Shown here one piece after another: positions 17,101 through 23,185 of a stretch of 30,379 nt of DNA. Source of the stretch: a virus. How positions within the stretch are numbered: the stretch's first letter is position 1; every line of letters begins with the position of its first letter. Made by a program: the position numbers and the translations under genes. The stretch is taken from positions 1 through 30,379 of the IMG/VR virus record IMGVR_UViG_3300047558_000422; one strand, given 5' to 3'. Below the pieces are notes generated by a model. It was given only the letters and a program-made list of their open reading frames with translations, made no database searches and had not been told where the DNA came from.

Positions 17101-19047
17101 CAGTTTAGCTTGCTGCTCAGCCTGCCGTGCTTCTAATTTGATACGCAACAACTTCTCTTTTTCGGCAGATTGTTGCAACGCTTTTAGCTGTTGTTGTGCC
17201 GTTTTGTCGATCAGCCTAACTTGTAACTTATGTTCCTTGTCGAACATTTGAAACAGTTGCTTAAGTTTCTCTGCGATGTATTTCGCATCGATCAAAATTT
17301 TCAGCGTGCGGGCTTTCTCGATTGGCGAAAGAACCGACTTTAACTGATCAGATAGTGACTTCGCATTGATCGCAAATCGGATCGCTCGTTCTTTTTGGGT
17401 AGACTGAAAAATCGACTCAAGCTGTTGTGTAACCCGCTGCGTATTGAGCGCAATTTTCACCGTTTGAATCTTTTCAAACGATTGGAATACTGCTTTGATT
17501 TGTTGGGTGACTTGAGTTGGATCAAAGACAACTCTCAACCGTTTAGGCTGTTCAAACGGTTGGAATAATGCTTTGACTTGCTGAGGGATCTGTTGGGCGC
17601 TGATAGCGATTTTTACAAACTGTTCTTTGTCAAACGACTTAAACAATGCTCTGATCTGATCAGCAACTTGTTTAGCGTTTACGCTAATCTTAACCGCCCG
17701 TTCTTTCTCGAAGGGTTGGAATAGTGCTTTCAGTTGTGTTTGCGCTGCTCTATCATCCAAACGAATCCGCATGAACCGATCTTGTTGGAACGGCTCTGTC
17801 AGCGATTTTGTCTGCTGTGCAAACTGTTTAGTGTCCGCAGCAACCTTGATTGAAATACCTTTTTCTACTTGCTGTAACGCAGCTTTTAACTGTTGGGTAA
17901 ATACCTTAACATCAGCCGCAATTTTGATAATTTGCTGCTTATCGAATGGCTGAAATAATGACTTTGTTTGTTGAATAAATGCCTTAGTATCAGCACCAAC
18001 TTTGACTAGGATGCCCTTTTCTAAAGGTTGGAACAGCACCTTGATTTGCTGCGCTACTTGCTTAGAATCAAGACCAACCTTTACTAAGCGTTCTTTGTCA
18101 AATGATTGCGATAACGCTTTTAGCTGTGCTTGCGCCGCCTTATCGTCTAAGCGTACACTTACCGATCGTTGCTTCTCAATCGGTTGGAATAGCGATTTAG
18201 TTTTCTCAACTAATGACTTAGCGTCAACACCAACCTTAATTACTTTCTCTTTATCGAATGGCTGAAACAGACCTTTGATCTGTCCAAATACCTGCTTAGT
18301 GTCAGCGGCAATCTTGATTACTCGCTGTAATTCAAAGGATTGAAATAATGCTTTGGTTTGCTGAGCAACTTGTTTAGTATCAGTCGCAAGTTTAACAACT
18401 TGGGTTTTATCGAATGGCTGAAACAAGCCTTTGATCTGACCTAATACCTGTTTAGTGTCAGTCGCCAGTTTGATCACACGTGGTAGATCAAACTGCTGAA
18501 ATAATCCCTTTGTTTGCTGAACAAGTTGCTTAGTATCAGCAGCAAACTTGATATAGCGTTCTTTATCAAATGATTGAAAGACGACTTTAGTTTGCTGTAA
18601 TACTTGCTTAGTATCAGCCGCAATCTTGATTACGCGCTGAATATCAAAGGATTGAAATAGTGCTTTTGTTTGCTGAGTGACCGATTTAATATCAGCGCCA
18701 AATTTGATATAGCGGGTCTTATCAAAGGACTTAAACATCTCGCTGGTTTGCTGCGCGAGTTGTTTAGTGTCAGCCGCAATCTTGATTACGCGCGTCTTTT
18801 CAATCGACTGCGCTAATGCTTTGGTTTGCTTTTGCGCTTGACTATCATCGAGTTTAATTCTTACGCTTCGTTGCTTACTGACAAGTTTATCGAAACTGGC
18901 AAACGGGTCAGATTTCCCCAATGCAGCATTAACGGTTTTGCTGAAAACGTCAGCGCACTTTACACCCGCTTTTACTGCCTCGCGATTTACCTGTGCTTCG
19001 TCAATTTTTATATTGACTACAGCATTGCCAATAACTTGATCAGCCAT
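11167..19047 (-). CDS. Tape measure protein with 25 tandem repeats and hydrolase-like domains
   Basis: At 2626 aa this is the longest gene and fits the tail-length ruler. In order: residues 1-59 lead; ~60-709, about 25 tandem 26-aa repeats of the type RVIKIAADTKQVLQQTKALF plus QSFDKE; ~710-870, coiled coil; ~880-1115, a TP901-type tape-measure core (EYDKTITDFGLKAEAS, ELAAAGVEMAKLGF, ILGRRGGAAGAAVMN); ~1290-1380, hydrophobic membrane-type segments. Next, ~1520-1635 resembles LytM/peptidase M23 (YAHFNELAVKVGDEVAVGT, GTTGSTSGPHTSVDF) but lacks the usual HxH pair. Then ~1690-1850 is muramidase-like (VGMAEGNRTADG, possible catalytic Glu near 1712). ~1880-2420 is Lys/Glu-rich coiled coil, and a Gly-rich end contains LGGLLGGLFGGKG. 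It has its own promoter at 19061-19089. Confidence 0.92.
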   Translation of the reverse strand: MADQVIGNAVVNIKIDEAQVNREAVKAGVKCADVFSKTVNAALGKSDPFASFDKLVSKQRSVRIKLDDSQAQKQTKALAQSIEKTRVIKIAADTKQLAQQTSEMFKSFDKTRYIKFGADIKSVTQQTKALFQSFDIQRVIKIAADTKQVLQQTKVVFQSFDKERYIKFAADTKQLVQQTKGLFQQFDLPRVIKLATDTKQVLGQIKGLFQPFDKTQVVKLATDTKQVAQQTKALFQSFELQRVIKIAADTKQVFGQIKGLFQPFDKEKVIKVGVDAKSLVEKTKSLFQPIEKQRSVSVRLDDKAAQAQLKALSQSFDKERLVKVGLDSKQVAQQIKVLFQPLEKGILVKVGADTKAFIQQTKSLFQPFDKQQIIKIAADVKVFTQQLKAALQQVEKGISIKVAADTKQFAQQTKSLTEPFQQDRFMRIRLDDRAAQTQLKALFQPFEKERAVKISVNAKQVADQIRALFKSFDKEQFVKIAISAQQIPQQVKALFQPFEQPKRLRVVFDPTQVTQQIKAVFQSFEKIQTVKIALNTQRVTQQLESIFQSTQKERAIRFAINAKSLSDQLKSVLSPIEKARTLKILIDAKYIAEKLKQLFQMFDKEHKLQVRLIDKTAQQQLKALQQSAEKEKLLRIKLEARQAEQQAKLLADTIQKERLLKLRLDDKAAQSQLRALQESATKEKEIKIKADARQAEQELRRLEREQAKIERKEAYKLRIDTAQAQKAISDTVKGVEAFQKMMGEIAAQKISANVSIASSLGRDTKELERQLAITKEIERHRLALAQASKLNIDDSKLQLIKRELNELHAGNTKAIKIKYDNSGMNDLKESISNMLDGIARGAAASIGHRLVGGITSAIRGAGNLMGDAVGGSLQTFGEYDKTITDFGLKAEASDEQVKRFKKTIADMQTTRTAPELAAAGVEMAKLGFTADQTADSLKSITSMADATGLKDLGKAATITATGMQVFQKSASEVNDVITTLSNKSAVDPFDFMQGFAKDGALFQSTGQTIQDLALMMGALRDSGFQAQEGAGAIKTALIQLTAPSDRGQAAMDKLGLKVYDAAGKMRPMVAILADMKSKMAGLSDEQRLPLLNDILGRRGGAAGAAVMNYLGTDKEQGLSSALANTEGASEKGAALKGKGFAGSIARLKKELQDIQIQFGEALGGLIAKIADMIGQVSQKLESAGLFDKLAEGAQKLTEYLEQNPQIIDQIVTAVSALATEGFNWINEQVQQFTEYLKENPTAIQDTIAEVRDLISKLGEAAIFAYRFTQGFADTLVTISRILGPLGDVVSKLAGGEKGSSALAENLGKAAGYVIALGAISTVVSTISSIAGYATTIAGLFGGWGAILTTVKGAIAAIGSILSGTVVLAIVAVGITLYNIVTYAMNWKDVLLGVKQYGKDIDDWVKSVIGDSKILNSIWGAIKGAVGYLLNPLGSIYEWIDKSVQETGIFRDQWNGLKSTFESVGGWIQNSVIGPILQASQALGGLIGMGGSGGNGAPLDSKTNTFKDVVVTAAVDGSGEPGMDYVTEANNGQNGENAWVPSLTAGKVIETRRDDRKLGLGGERGYGNVAIVRTMDEKSGEFVDILYAHFNELAVKVGDEVAVGTVLGTQGTTGSTSGPHTSVDFFGKDSNQPTQASLAMRDRLARDLSSGAKDLNSKIGQRQAQGGGMAAGVSMIDGTFGNGAVGGGMSQQQVMAMLEGGGNSQIAKLVGMAEGNRTADGSKTKNYYGHVDPNNGAYNIGSFSAQGSYNTGNAETSDQRVIDQLLRPNIQKLYEAASKNQVAVTPKLMMNYIDLLNQAPDAATGWSNGAGFLGNIASVRGRENDDEALKTLRAEGFRNKQGRLETTFDSLESLRYDQGRRQGEINTALGAFNLGSKGPQVSSTPSGRSPLGKSPMANTGDSENDIQTKREEREEAERRKAVEESRRYQDSETKARREAKKKGRDIARKQELAEIEKQSVGISDPSLRKALDFKKANLTTGAQSNDRIDELKDELSDLSTGLRRKQADLKAGGDVADKAKLLPNYSKAITETKALISQEEKLRDTLLGVSSAENTASINAEKLAQARQKRDANREKEYQAKVSIAERDKAVVASVGMPTDKIDNQIADYKRQYEGTKEIQVKIDQRQDLQSDLAKYQATLGKGKTDEQVKLKQGALNLIDKEIESIKKKYADEGIVLNLKIAAADRDEAIRDRNRTQQFEFDDKMLTMEGQLALAQQQEDQYAGLIELDIERERKLFDITKRLNEQNDALAKYNDSMATLQQNGVGLDSPAFKDMNSQLDTVRQNIALINQEKLQVIEQAELKKLKTAEEITARLTKLKAEVANEQFDATSKMRRSAINKRRERFGKYNSQAINEERQLIDDEKNQKIKEGRSAIQEQVKERARAGYKMTAEEIQNLDNAMTLAAENEYFDRLKEIPNIGREIGQSLGENLTGALKDLILTGKSLGEVMSNVFANLASQLLDLGFSGLFGGKGLGGLLGGLFGGKGAAKGGVVGAYKGGTVQNYARGKDSNIFGSILEAADRERSQSGGKTPKLAMVNASEIIIDAQTSDRLRKLTSNKIPNFAMGQNLDNLPVTNNITGDGISVNVGGVSVTSGNPNVDQKALQASIRGAITDQLLREKRPGGILA
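16920..18870 (-). repeat. 78-bp tandem repeats inside the tape measure gene
   Basis: About 25 head-to-tail copies of a 78-bp unit encode the 26-aa repeats with consensus (R)(V)IK(I/V)AADTKQ-x4-QTKALFQ(S/P)FDKE. Copies diverge more towards the 3' side of the gene, where the unit drifts to LDDKAAQxQLKAL forms and finally merges with coiled coil. Every copy keeps the 26-residue length, so no frameshift or indel has been tolerated. Confidence 0.9.
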
Positions 19048-19060
19048 TATTTATAAAACA

Positions 19061-19089
19061 TAGTATATATGCACTATTATACCATATTT
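19061..19089 (-). promoter_or_regulatory. Phage promoter/operator, copy 3 (tape measure gene)
   Basis: This block is identical over 29 bases to 6911-6939. On the minus strand it has TATAAT (19081-19076) running into TAGTGCATATATACTA, 29 bases before the tape-measure ATG. A GTCAAG sequence further upstream could be a poor -35. Confidence 0.75.
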
Positions 19090-19135
19090 TAAGGTGTACT
19101 TGACGATGCGAGTACTTTAATGATATTATTGCGGG

Positions 19136-19984
19136 TTAAGTTGTCACAACTTCGCGATCGACAAAATGCACCCAGAATTGGTCATCGGTCAGGCAAGTTC
19201 GCTCAATCAGTCCATAGCTATACGTTAATTGTTTACCCTTACTATTATTGCCGTAGGGGTCGTTACGGTCATATCCCCAGCTATACCATTCTCCATAGGG
19301 ATCATGAACAATTAGACCCCGCTCGTCATAGCCGATCACGGTGACAATATGACCGAAGCTGGTGAAATACCCATGGATAACGACTGGTTTACCGCTGGAT
19401 AGGTGTTTTTTAACCTGTTCGATTGTTGCCTTTGAATCAAAGTTGTCAATCAATCCATAGGATCTAGCCATGGTTCTCAGGTCTAACGGGCTGTGTCGAG
19501 ATAGCCCATTGTCTTCCATGTATCGATACAACTCATCTTCTAGTTGCCTTGCCCCAGTGCGACTCGTCACACCAAAGTAGCTCATCACCATGGCAAATGA
19601 TGTGACGTTACAAGCACCATCAGGATTTTCGTAGTTGTCGCGTTGGCTTAAATATGGCACAGGCAACAATACCCTATCGCGTTGTGCTGGTAGTGCGTTA
19701 AGCTGCTGGCTGCGTGCAAGTGTTTTTACTTCCTGGTAAATTTTGCCGACCCCGTCCCAATGGTCAGCAAAAATGTAACATGTTTTCCGTGGTTTACCGC
19801 CGATCGTCAACGCATCGGCAAAACGTACTTCCCAATGTTTCTGATCGTTGGGTGCCTTACGAACCGAAACAATAGCAAGTTCCTCGCCCGCTGTATGTCC
19901 CCGATACTCGTCAGCCCCTAGTTTACTGCTATCAATCGGACGCAGCTTTAATTTAGTGTCGCGATTAGCCTTAATGAATGGCAT
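19136..19984 (-). CDS. C39-like cysteine peptidase, probable endolysin or virion peptidase
   Basis: The start at 19984 was chosen because GGAGG lies 10 bases upstream and the ATG follows the previous stop by one base, giving 282 aa. The C-terminal half is a peptidase C39_2-like domain: PYLSQRDNYENPDGACNVTS with the nucleophile Cys125, GHIVTVIGYD with His212 and VHDPYGEW with Asp228. The N-terminal ~100 residues form a small beta domain that may bind peptidoglycan (LRPIDSSKLG, KTCYIFADHWDG). Such proteins occur in phages as cell-wall peptidases and could cut peptide cross-links at lysis or entry. The neighbour upstream has hydrophobic segments and may be the matching holin. The catalytic triad is complete; substrate is inferred. 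Confidence 0.75.
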   Translation of the reverse strand: MPFIKANRDTKLKLRPIDSSKLGADEYRGHTAGEELAIVSVRKAPNDQKHWEVRFADALTIGGKPRKTCYIFADHWDGVGKIYQEVKTLARSQQLNALPAQRDRVLLPVPYLSQRDNYENPDGACNVTSFAMVMSYFGVTSRTGARQLEDELYRYMEDNGLSRHSPLDLRTMARSYGLIDNFDSKATIEQVKKHLSSGKPVVIHGYFTSFGHIVTVIGYDERGLIVHDPYGEWYSWGYDRNDPYGNNSKGKQLTYSYGLIERTCLTDDQFWVHFVDREVVTT

Positions 19985-19985
19985 A

Positions 19986-20489
19986 TTACCATGCCTCCGA
20001 TTGTGGATTATCGCTATCACCGCGCATACTTTCCATGGCAAAAGTAAACGGTGTTACGTCTGTCCCCTCGATTGTCTGTTGAGGGATATTCGGCAATCGT
20101 CGCCCCGCTGCTAGCTGCTTACTGAAATACTGACTGGCACGTTCTTGGGGTGTCTGTTCTCTGGGCACATCGCGATATTCAGCCTCGGGAATGTCATGGA
20201 TGACGATCGGTATGTCTTCCGCTTTTACCGTGCTGACACTATAACCATGAGGCTTTAGGAGATGGTCTAGAATCTGACCAAAAATGTCTTTAGCAACGTC
20301 CTTATCATCCTTGTCCAACTTCGACAGTCTTTCCAATAGCTTATCTTTCGATCCGGTTGCAAAGGATACGATCGCAGCGGGTAGCGTCCACAATTTCTCT
20401 TCCGTAAACTTTCCCATAGACATTTCCCACCCAGCGTAACCCGTGACGATGGCACCGACAACATTTGTAAACCGATTGCGGAAGGACAT
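19986..20489 (-). CDS. Membrane-associated protein, holin candidate
   Basis: This 167-aa protein starts MSFRNRFTNVVGAIVTGYAG. Two weakly hydrophobic stretches lie in residues ~8-45 (VVGAIVTGYAGWEM, LPAAIVSFATGSK), followed by a charged helix (DKLLERLSKLDKDDKDVAKD) and a Pro/Gln-rich polar tail. It is translationally coupled to the C39-like peptidase and has its own copy of the phage promoter/operator, so the pair is a two-gene unit. Holin or lysis-accessory function is inferred from context only; the membrane segments are not strong. Confidence 0.5.
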   Translation of the reverse strand: MSFRNRFTNVVGAIVTGYAGWEMSMGKFTEEKLWTLPAAIVSFATGSKDKLLERLSKLDKDDKDVAKDIFGQILDHLLKPHGYSVSTVKAEDIPIVIHDIPEAEYRDVPREQTPQERASQYFSKQLAAGRRLPNIPQQTIEGTDVTPFTFAMESMRGDSDNPQSEAW

Positions 20490-20506
20490 TGATAGTCAAA
20501 TCTAAA

Positions 20507-20527
20507 TAGTTGATATGTACTATTATA
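20507..20527 (-). promoter_or_regulatory. Phage promoter/operator, copy 4 (167-aa gene)
   Basis: On the minus strand TATAAT (20527-20522) runs into TAGTACATATCAACTA (20522-20507), 18 bases before the ATG. It keeps the TAGT-N8-ACTA frame with changes inside, which argues that the frame is what matters. Confidence 0.65.
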
Positions 20528-20559
20528 ACACATCGTAGATATAACGATGGCGTTATCCG

Positions 20560-20677
20560 CTGAAAGCCTTGTAAACCAGGCGTTACAGTCTAGACGTGCA
20601 GTTGTTTTGGTATAACTACCGTTACTTATAGATCGACTGCACGGATCTCTATAACCCCTGGTTTACAGGAATTCCAG
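20560..20677. repeat. 118-bp-family palindromic element, copy E3
   Basis: The left arm CTGAAAGCCTTGTAAACCAG (20560 onward) pairs with CCTGGTTTACAGGAATTCCA. The inner stem is CGTGCAGTTG/CGACTGCACG. The innermost core reads TAACTACCGTTA, the exact inverse of TAACGGTAGTTA in E1, E4 and E5. The left flank matches the left flank of E5 and the right flank matches those of E1 and E4. Confidence 0.9.
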
Positions 20678-20695
20678 TGATTTTTGTTGATACAT

Positions 20696-20732
20696 AAAAA
20701 TCCCCCTCTACCAGTCGGTGAAGGGGGATTTT
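20696..20732. terminator. Terminator downstream of the first KilA/BRO-like gene
   Basis: AAAAATCCCCCTC pairs with GAAGGGGGATTTT across a short loop containing ACCAGTCGG. It is bidirectional by A and T runs. The core is nearly identical to the one at 26579-26611 downstream of the second KilA/BRO-like gene. Confidence 0.85.
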
Positions 20733-20749
20733 GTGTCTATGGTTTGATT

Positions 20750-21505
20750 CTAAGATGCTAACACTTTTGCATCCATATACTCAGAAATGACATTACGTAC
20801 TTGATCGTCATCCAGATACAGATTAATCGGTCTCATAGTACCATTGCATAGACGCTCTTCAGTCCGTAATGTCAAGTGTTCTTTGTTGGCACCAACATAT
20901 CGACCCAAAGAAGACCGGAATCGACTAACAAGAGTAGGGGAGTAACCCATTGATTCCGCAATCTCAGCAACGCCTCGCCAGTGTTCCGTAGTTGGTGAGA
21001 TAATCCGAGTATTTGCACCGATGGTAATATCTATCACCAAATCCTTAAATGCTTGTTGATAGCGGGGGTTATCAATCTCGATACCAAAACTCGTCAGCGC
21101 TGCATGAAAGTTAGATACTCGAATATCAGCCGGAGGCAGTGTAGGTTCTTGATGTTTGGGCTGCATAGCGGTAGAAGAAAGTTCAAATCCTGCCAGTTTA
21201 TGAAGTCCCATCCGAACGCCCAGCTTGAGTAGTGATGTAGCGGCTTTGGGATTATCCTTCGGCAACCATTCAACGATCAAATCTTCCGTGATCAGTGCAA
21301 CACCCTGTAACCCGCCCCCAGTAACAACCTCAGCCGTTTTATTTGCTCCTGATGCAACACCTGAAAGGCGGCGCTGAATAGTACTTTCATTCTTGCCAGC
21401 CATTCGAGCATATCCACGAATAGAGCAGAAACTTTCCCCTGTCTGACTATCGATCAGAATTTCGATGCCATCGTTACCGTCGTAGCGTACAATATTAGAA
21501 GCCAT
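20750..21505 (-). CDS. KilA-N/BRO-like phage regulator, cassette 1
   Basis: The start at 21505 (MASNIVRYDGNDGIEILI) was chosen over the longer frame because the extra 44 codons run through a hairpin leader, and AAGGA lies ~10 bases before this ATG. It gives 251 aa. Residues ~18-85 (DSQTGESFCSIRGYARMAGK, ESTIQRRLSGVA, LITEDLIVEWLPKDNP) resemble the DNA-binding N-terminal domain of BRO/KilA-N-like antirepressors of a kind I associate with cyanobacterial genomes. Residues ~150-251 hold a second helical region (WRGVAEIAESMGYSPTLVSR) that looks like helix-turn-helix. It sits as an isolated cassette between elements E3 and E4 inside the structural operon. The first six residues and leader are shared with the gene at 26635. 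Confidence 0.7.
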   Translation of the reverse strand: MASNIVRYDGNDGIEILIDSQTGESFCSIRGYARMAGKNESTIQRRLSGVASGANKTAEVVTGGGLQGVALITEDLIVEWLPKDNPKAATSLLKLGVRMGLHKLAGFELSSTAMQPKHQEPTLPPADIRVSNFHAALTSFGIEIDNPRYQQAFKDLVIDITIGANTRIISPTTEHWRGVAEIAESMGYSPTLVSRFRSSLGRYVGANKEHLTLRTEERLCNGTMRPINLYLDDDQVRNVISEYMDAKVLAS

Positions 21506-21615
21506 TTGCTTAGTATCCTTAAGTAAGTAGGTCAGCGGCTGGTTATGCCAAAACATTTCCAGCCGTGAAACAATAGTAACATAGAATCCCCTCTGCCGAC
21601 TGGTGAAGGGGATTC
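21491..21615 (-). promoter_or_regulatory. 125-bp duplicated leader, copy 1
   Basis: This block is identical, base for base as far as I can align it, to 27349-27473. In transcript order it holds a 5'-terminal hairpin (GAATCCCCTTC...GAGGGGATTC, 21615-21584), a second hairpin (CGGCTGG...CCAGCCG), the ribosome-binding AAGGA and the first codons of the gene. A promoter-like TTGTCA (21652-21647) and TATACG (21628-21623), 18 bases apart, lie just upstream, so the first hairpin would sit at the RNA 5' end. Confidence 0.8.
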
Positions 21616-21672
21616 TTGTATGCGTATAACAACACAACTAAAAGAATGACAAGTAGTGTATCAGGCTAGTCG

Positions 21673-21851
21673 CTGAAACGCTTGTAAACCAGGGCTTCTA
21701 CCGAAACATGAAACTATGGGAATCCCCATAGTTTGTGGAAGCCTTGTAAACCAGGGATCTCAGGTTAAGCGTGCAGTTGCTTATATATAACGGTAGTTAC
21801 TATAGATCGACTGCACGGATCTCTATGACTCCTGGTTTACAAGCGTTTCAG
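21673..21851. repeat. 179-bp composite palindromic element, copy E4
   Basis: The outermost arms, 21 bases at 21673-21693 and 21831-21851, are perfect reverse complements. Inside is a standard element whose own left arm is at 21745, plus an extra hairpin (AAACTATGGG / CCCATAGTTT, around 21709-21733) in the spacer. So three GTAAACCAG arms are present: the 'full element + spacer + arm' layout of E1 and E5, here inverted. The core is TAACGGTAGTTA. Confidence 0.9.
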
Positions 21852-21860
21852 GTCATAACC

Positions 21861-22445
21861 CTAGACAGCGTAACCCATCGCAGCGGTATCTCGTTTGGGG
21901 TCGATTCTGAGTCGTTTTTTCCACTGGGCAAACAGACATTGATACAGCCAGAGATGGCCTGATGACTCAGGGTTATCCGCAGCACCAACAAAATCACAGG
22001 CATCCCATAGCAATAGACCCCAGCGAAGGAACCCCCCAATTTCCCCAGCGCAATAGCTAAGATCACGGGTTGAGTTAGTCAAGCAAATTGCCGTACGCAG
22101 AAACGGGCTACGGGGGAGCTTTAGATCGTTCCACACTCCGATCTCTACAAAGTGGGTTGGTCGATTTTTGCCATCCAGCGGTAACAATTCATCCCAAATA
22201 ATAGCCATTGCCTTAGTATCGGCATCAAGACCACCTGATGCAGTCGACATGACCAACTTTGCGAATACAAGTTTGCGAGTTCGTCGGCATCGCGATAATG
22301 CTTTAGTAATCTCGGTTGGTCGATCGCTAACTCTCTGGATTGCAATGTAAGCTGTCGGGCACGTATCGTTACGTCGTCCTCTCCAAAAATATTCGAGATG
22401 GTCTTTACTAGAGTTATCATTATTCTTTTTCCACCATAATTTCAT
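21861..22445 (-). CDS. Unknown protein in structural operon
   Basis: This 194-aa protein begins MKLWWKKNNDNSSKDHLEYF and ends 10 bases from element E4. It has a basic, Trp-rich start, a central alpha/beta region (KAMAIIWDELLPLDG, THFVEIGVWNDLK) and a Trp/Gly-rich C-terminal part (GEIGGFLRWGLLLWDACDF). No catalytic motif or membrane anchor is clear. Its position between the tail chaperones and the lysis-like pair does not define a role. No good Shine-Dalgarno precedes the ATG. It could be a tail-completion or accessory protein, but that is only a guess. Confidence 0.55.
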   Translation of the reverse strand: MKLWWKKNNDNSSKDHLEYFWRGRRNDTCPTAYIAIQRVSDRPTEITKALSRCRRTRKLVFAKLVMSTASGGLDADTKAMAIIWDELLPLDGKNRPTHFVEIGVWNDLKLPRSPFLRTAICLTNSTRDLSYCAGEIGGFLRWGLLLWDACDFVGAADNPESSGHLWLYQCLFAQWKKRLRIDPKRDTAAMGYAV

Positions 22446-22498
22446 CTATTCATACCATAGCGCTCAGCCAGTCAATACCGATTCATAAAATGCACGTC

Positions 22499-22705
22499 CT
22501 AGTCGATTTTTCGCAATGCTGCGCGAATCACCTCATTTAATAACATCGGTTGACCCGCAATTGCCAACGCACCAGCCGCCGCCGCAAATTCCTTGAGTGT
22601 TATCGCGCGGTCTTCTTTTTGAACGATTGAACCCCACCACGCGCCGATTAGGATTGCAACGGCGATAGGTAGGGAGCATCGAATTAATGGCTGTACAATT
22701 CGCAT
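22499..22705 (-). CDS. Small membrane protein
   Basis: This 68-aa ORF (MRIVQPLIRCSLPIAVAILI...) has one clear membrane span at ~8-28 and a second weakly hydrophobic Ala-rich stretch at ~40-60 (FAAAAGALAIAGQPMLL). Size and two-span topology would suit a small holin or a phage membrane accessory protein, but no family is recognised. It lies on the structural strand downstream of the chaperone-like ORFs. Confidence 0.5.
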   Translation of the reverse strand: MRIVQPLIRCSLPIAVAILIGAWWGSIVQKEDRAITLKEFAAAAGALAIAGQPMLLNEVIRAALRKID

Positions 22706-22736
22706 TTGTTCACGCGAGCCACGCTAGGCGATATAT

Positions 22737-23156
22737 TTAACCCGCTAATTTAGCTATGGTATCCATATATGATGACGCGGCGGTAATCACTTTGTTGGGC
22801 AGTCGGTTTTGTTTAATCAACTTTCTAAAGGCGACTGCGGTAGATTTTGTAATCCCGGTTGAGTCTGACTTTTCAGCATCATTAGTCACGAATGGCAGAA
22901 AATCACTTAATTCAAATTTCCCGCCAAACCATGAACTATTCAGCATGTAGCAGGCCATCTTAGAAACGCTGATCGACATTGAATTGGCAATATCCATGTC
23001 TCGTTTCGCGATGCCTTCGATTAAGTCATGAATTAATCCGATAGTGACGTTACCAAAGTTATTCCAGTGGAAGTGCGGATCGGTGATGCCAGCGACTTGA
23101 ATCTGAATGTATAGCGATTGCCAATCAAAATCGTCATCATCCAACGTGGCATCCAA
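22737..23156 (-). CDS. Tail assembly chaperone, distal (gpT-like) ORF
   Basis: This 139-aa frame starts at a TTG if translated alone (MDATLDDDDFDWQSLYIQIQ), but its reading frame is open upstream into the end of the 183-aa ORF in the -1 frame. The order tail tube, ORF, overlapping ORF, with the tape measure further downstream, matches the G/GT chaperone arrangement of lambda-like phages. There the second part is made only as a frameshift fusion. The protein is helical, with an acidic start, and has no other motif. The fusion would continue ...LGGIIERLDATLD from the upstream protein. Assignment rests on position and frame relation. Confidence 0.6.
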   Translation of the reverse strand: MDATLDDDDFDWQSLYIQIQVAGITDPHFHWNNFGNVTIGLIHDLIEGIAKRDMDIANSMSISVSKMACYMLNSSWFGGKFELSDFLPFVTNDAEKSDSTGITKSTAVAFRKLIKQNRLPNKVITAASSYMDTIAKLAG

Positions 23157-23164
23157 CCGCTCAA

Positions 23165-23185
23165 TTATTCCCCCAGCGTCGGTTC
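23165..23185 (-). other. Candidate -1 programmed frameshift window
   Basis: Only about seven codons separate the last stop in the -1 frame (TGA) from the zero-frame TAA. The only slippery run in that window is CTGGGGGAATAA, with five G at 23174-23170. A -1 slip on GGG gives GGA ATA ATT GAG and joins the two chaperone ORFs. The heptamer is not the classic X-XXY-YYZ type, so a P-site slip would be needed. Confidence 0.45.

Noticed and set aside
19985-20041. Upstream start of the C39-like peptidase giving 301 aa
   Set aside because: It overlaps the previous gene and lacks a Shine-Dalgarno; the ATG at 19984 has GGAGG and couples to the previous stop.
21506-21637. N-terminal 44-codon extension of the KilA/BRO-like gene (and its twin at 27364-27498)
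   Set aside because: The frame runs through a 5' hairpin and is open in both only because the DNA is identical; the ribosome-binding AAGGA points to the inner ATG.
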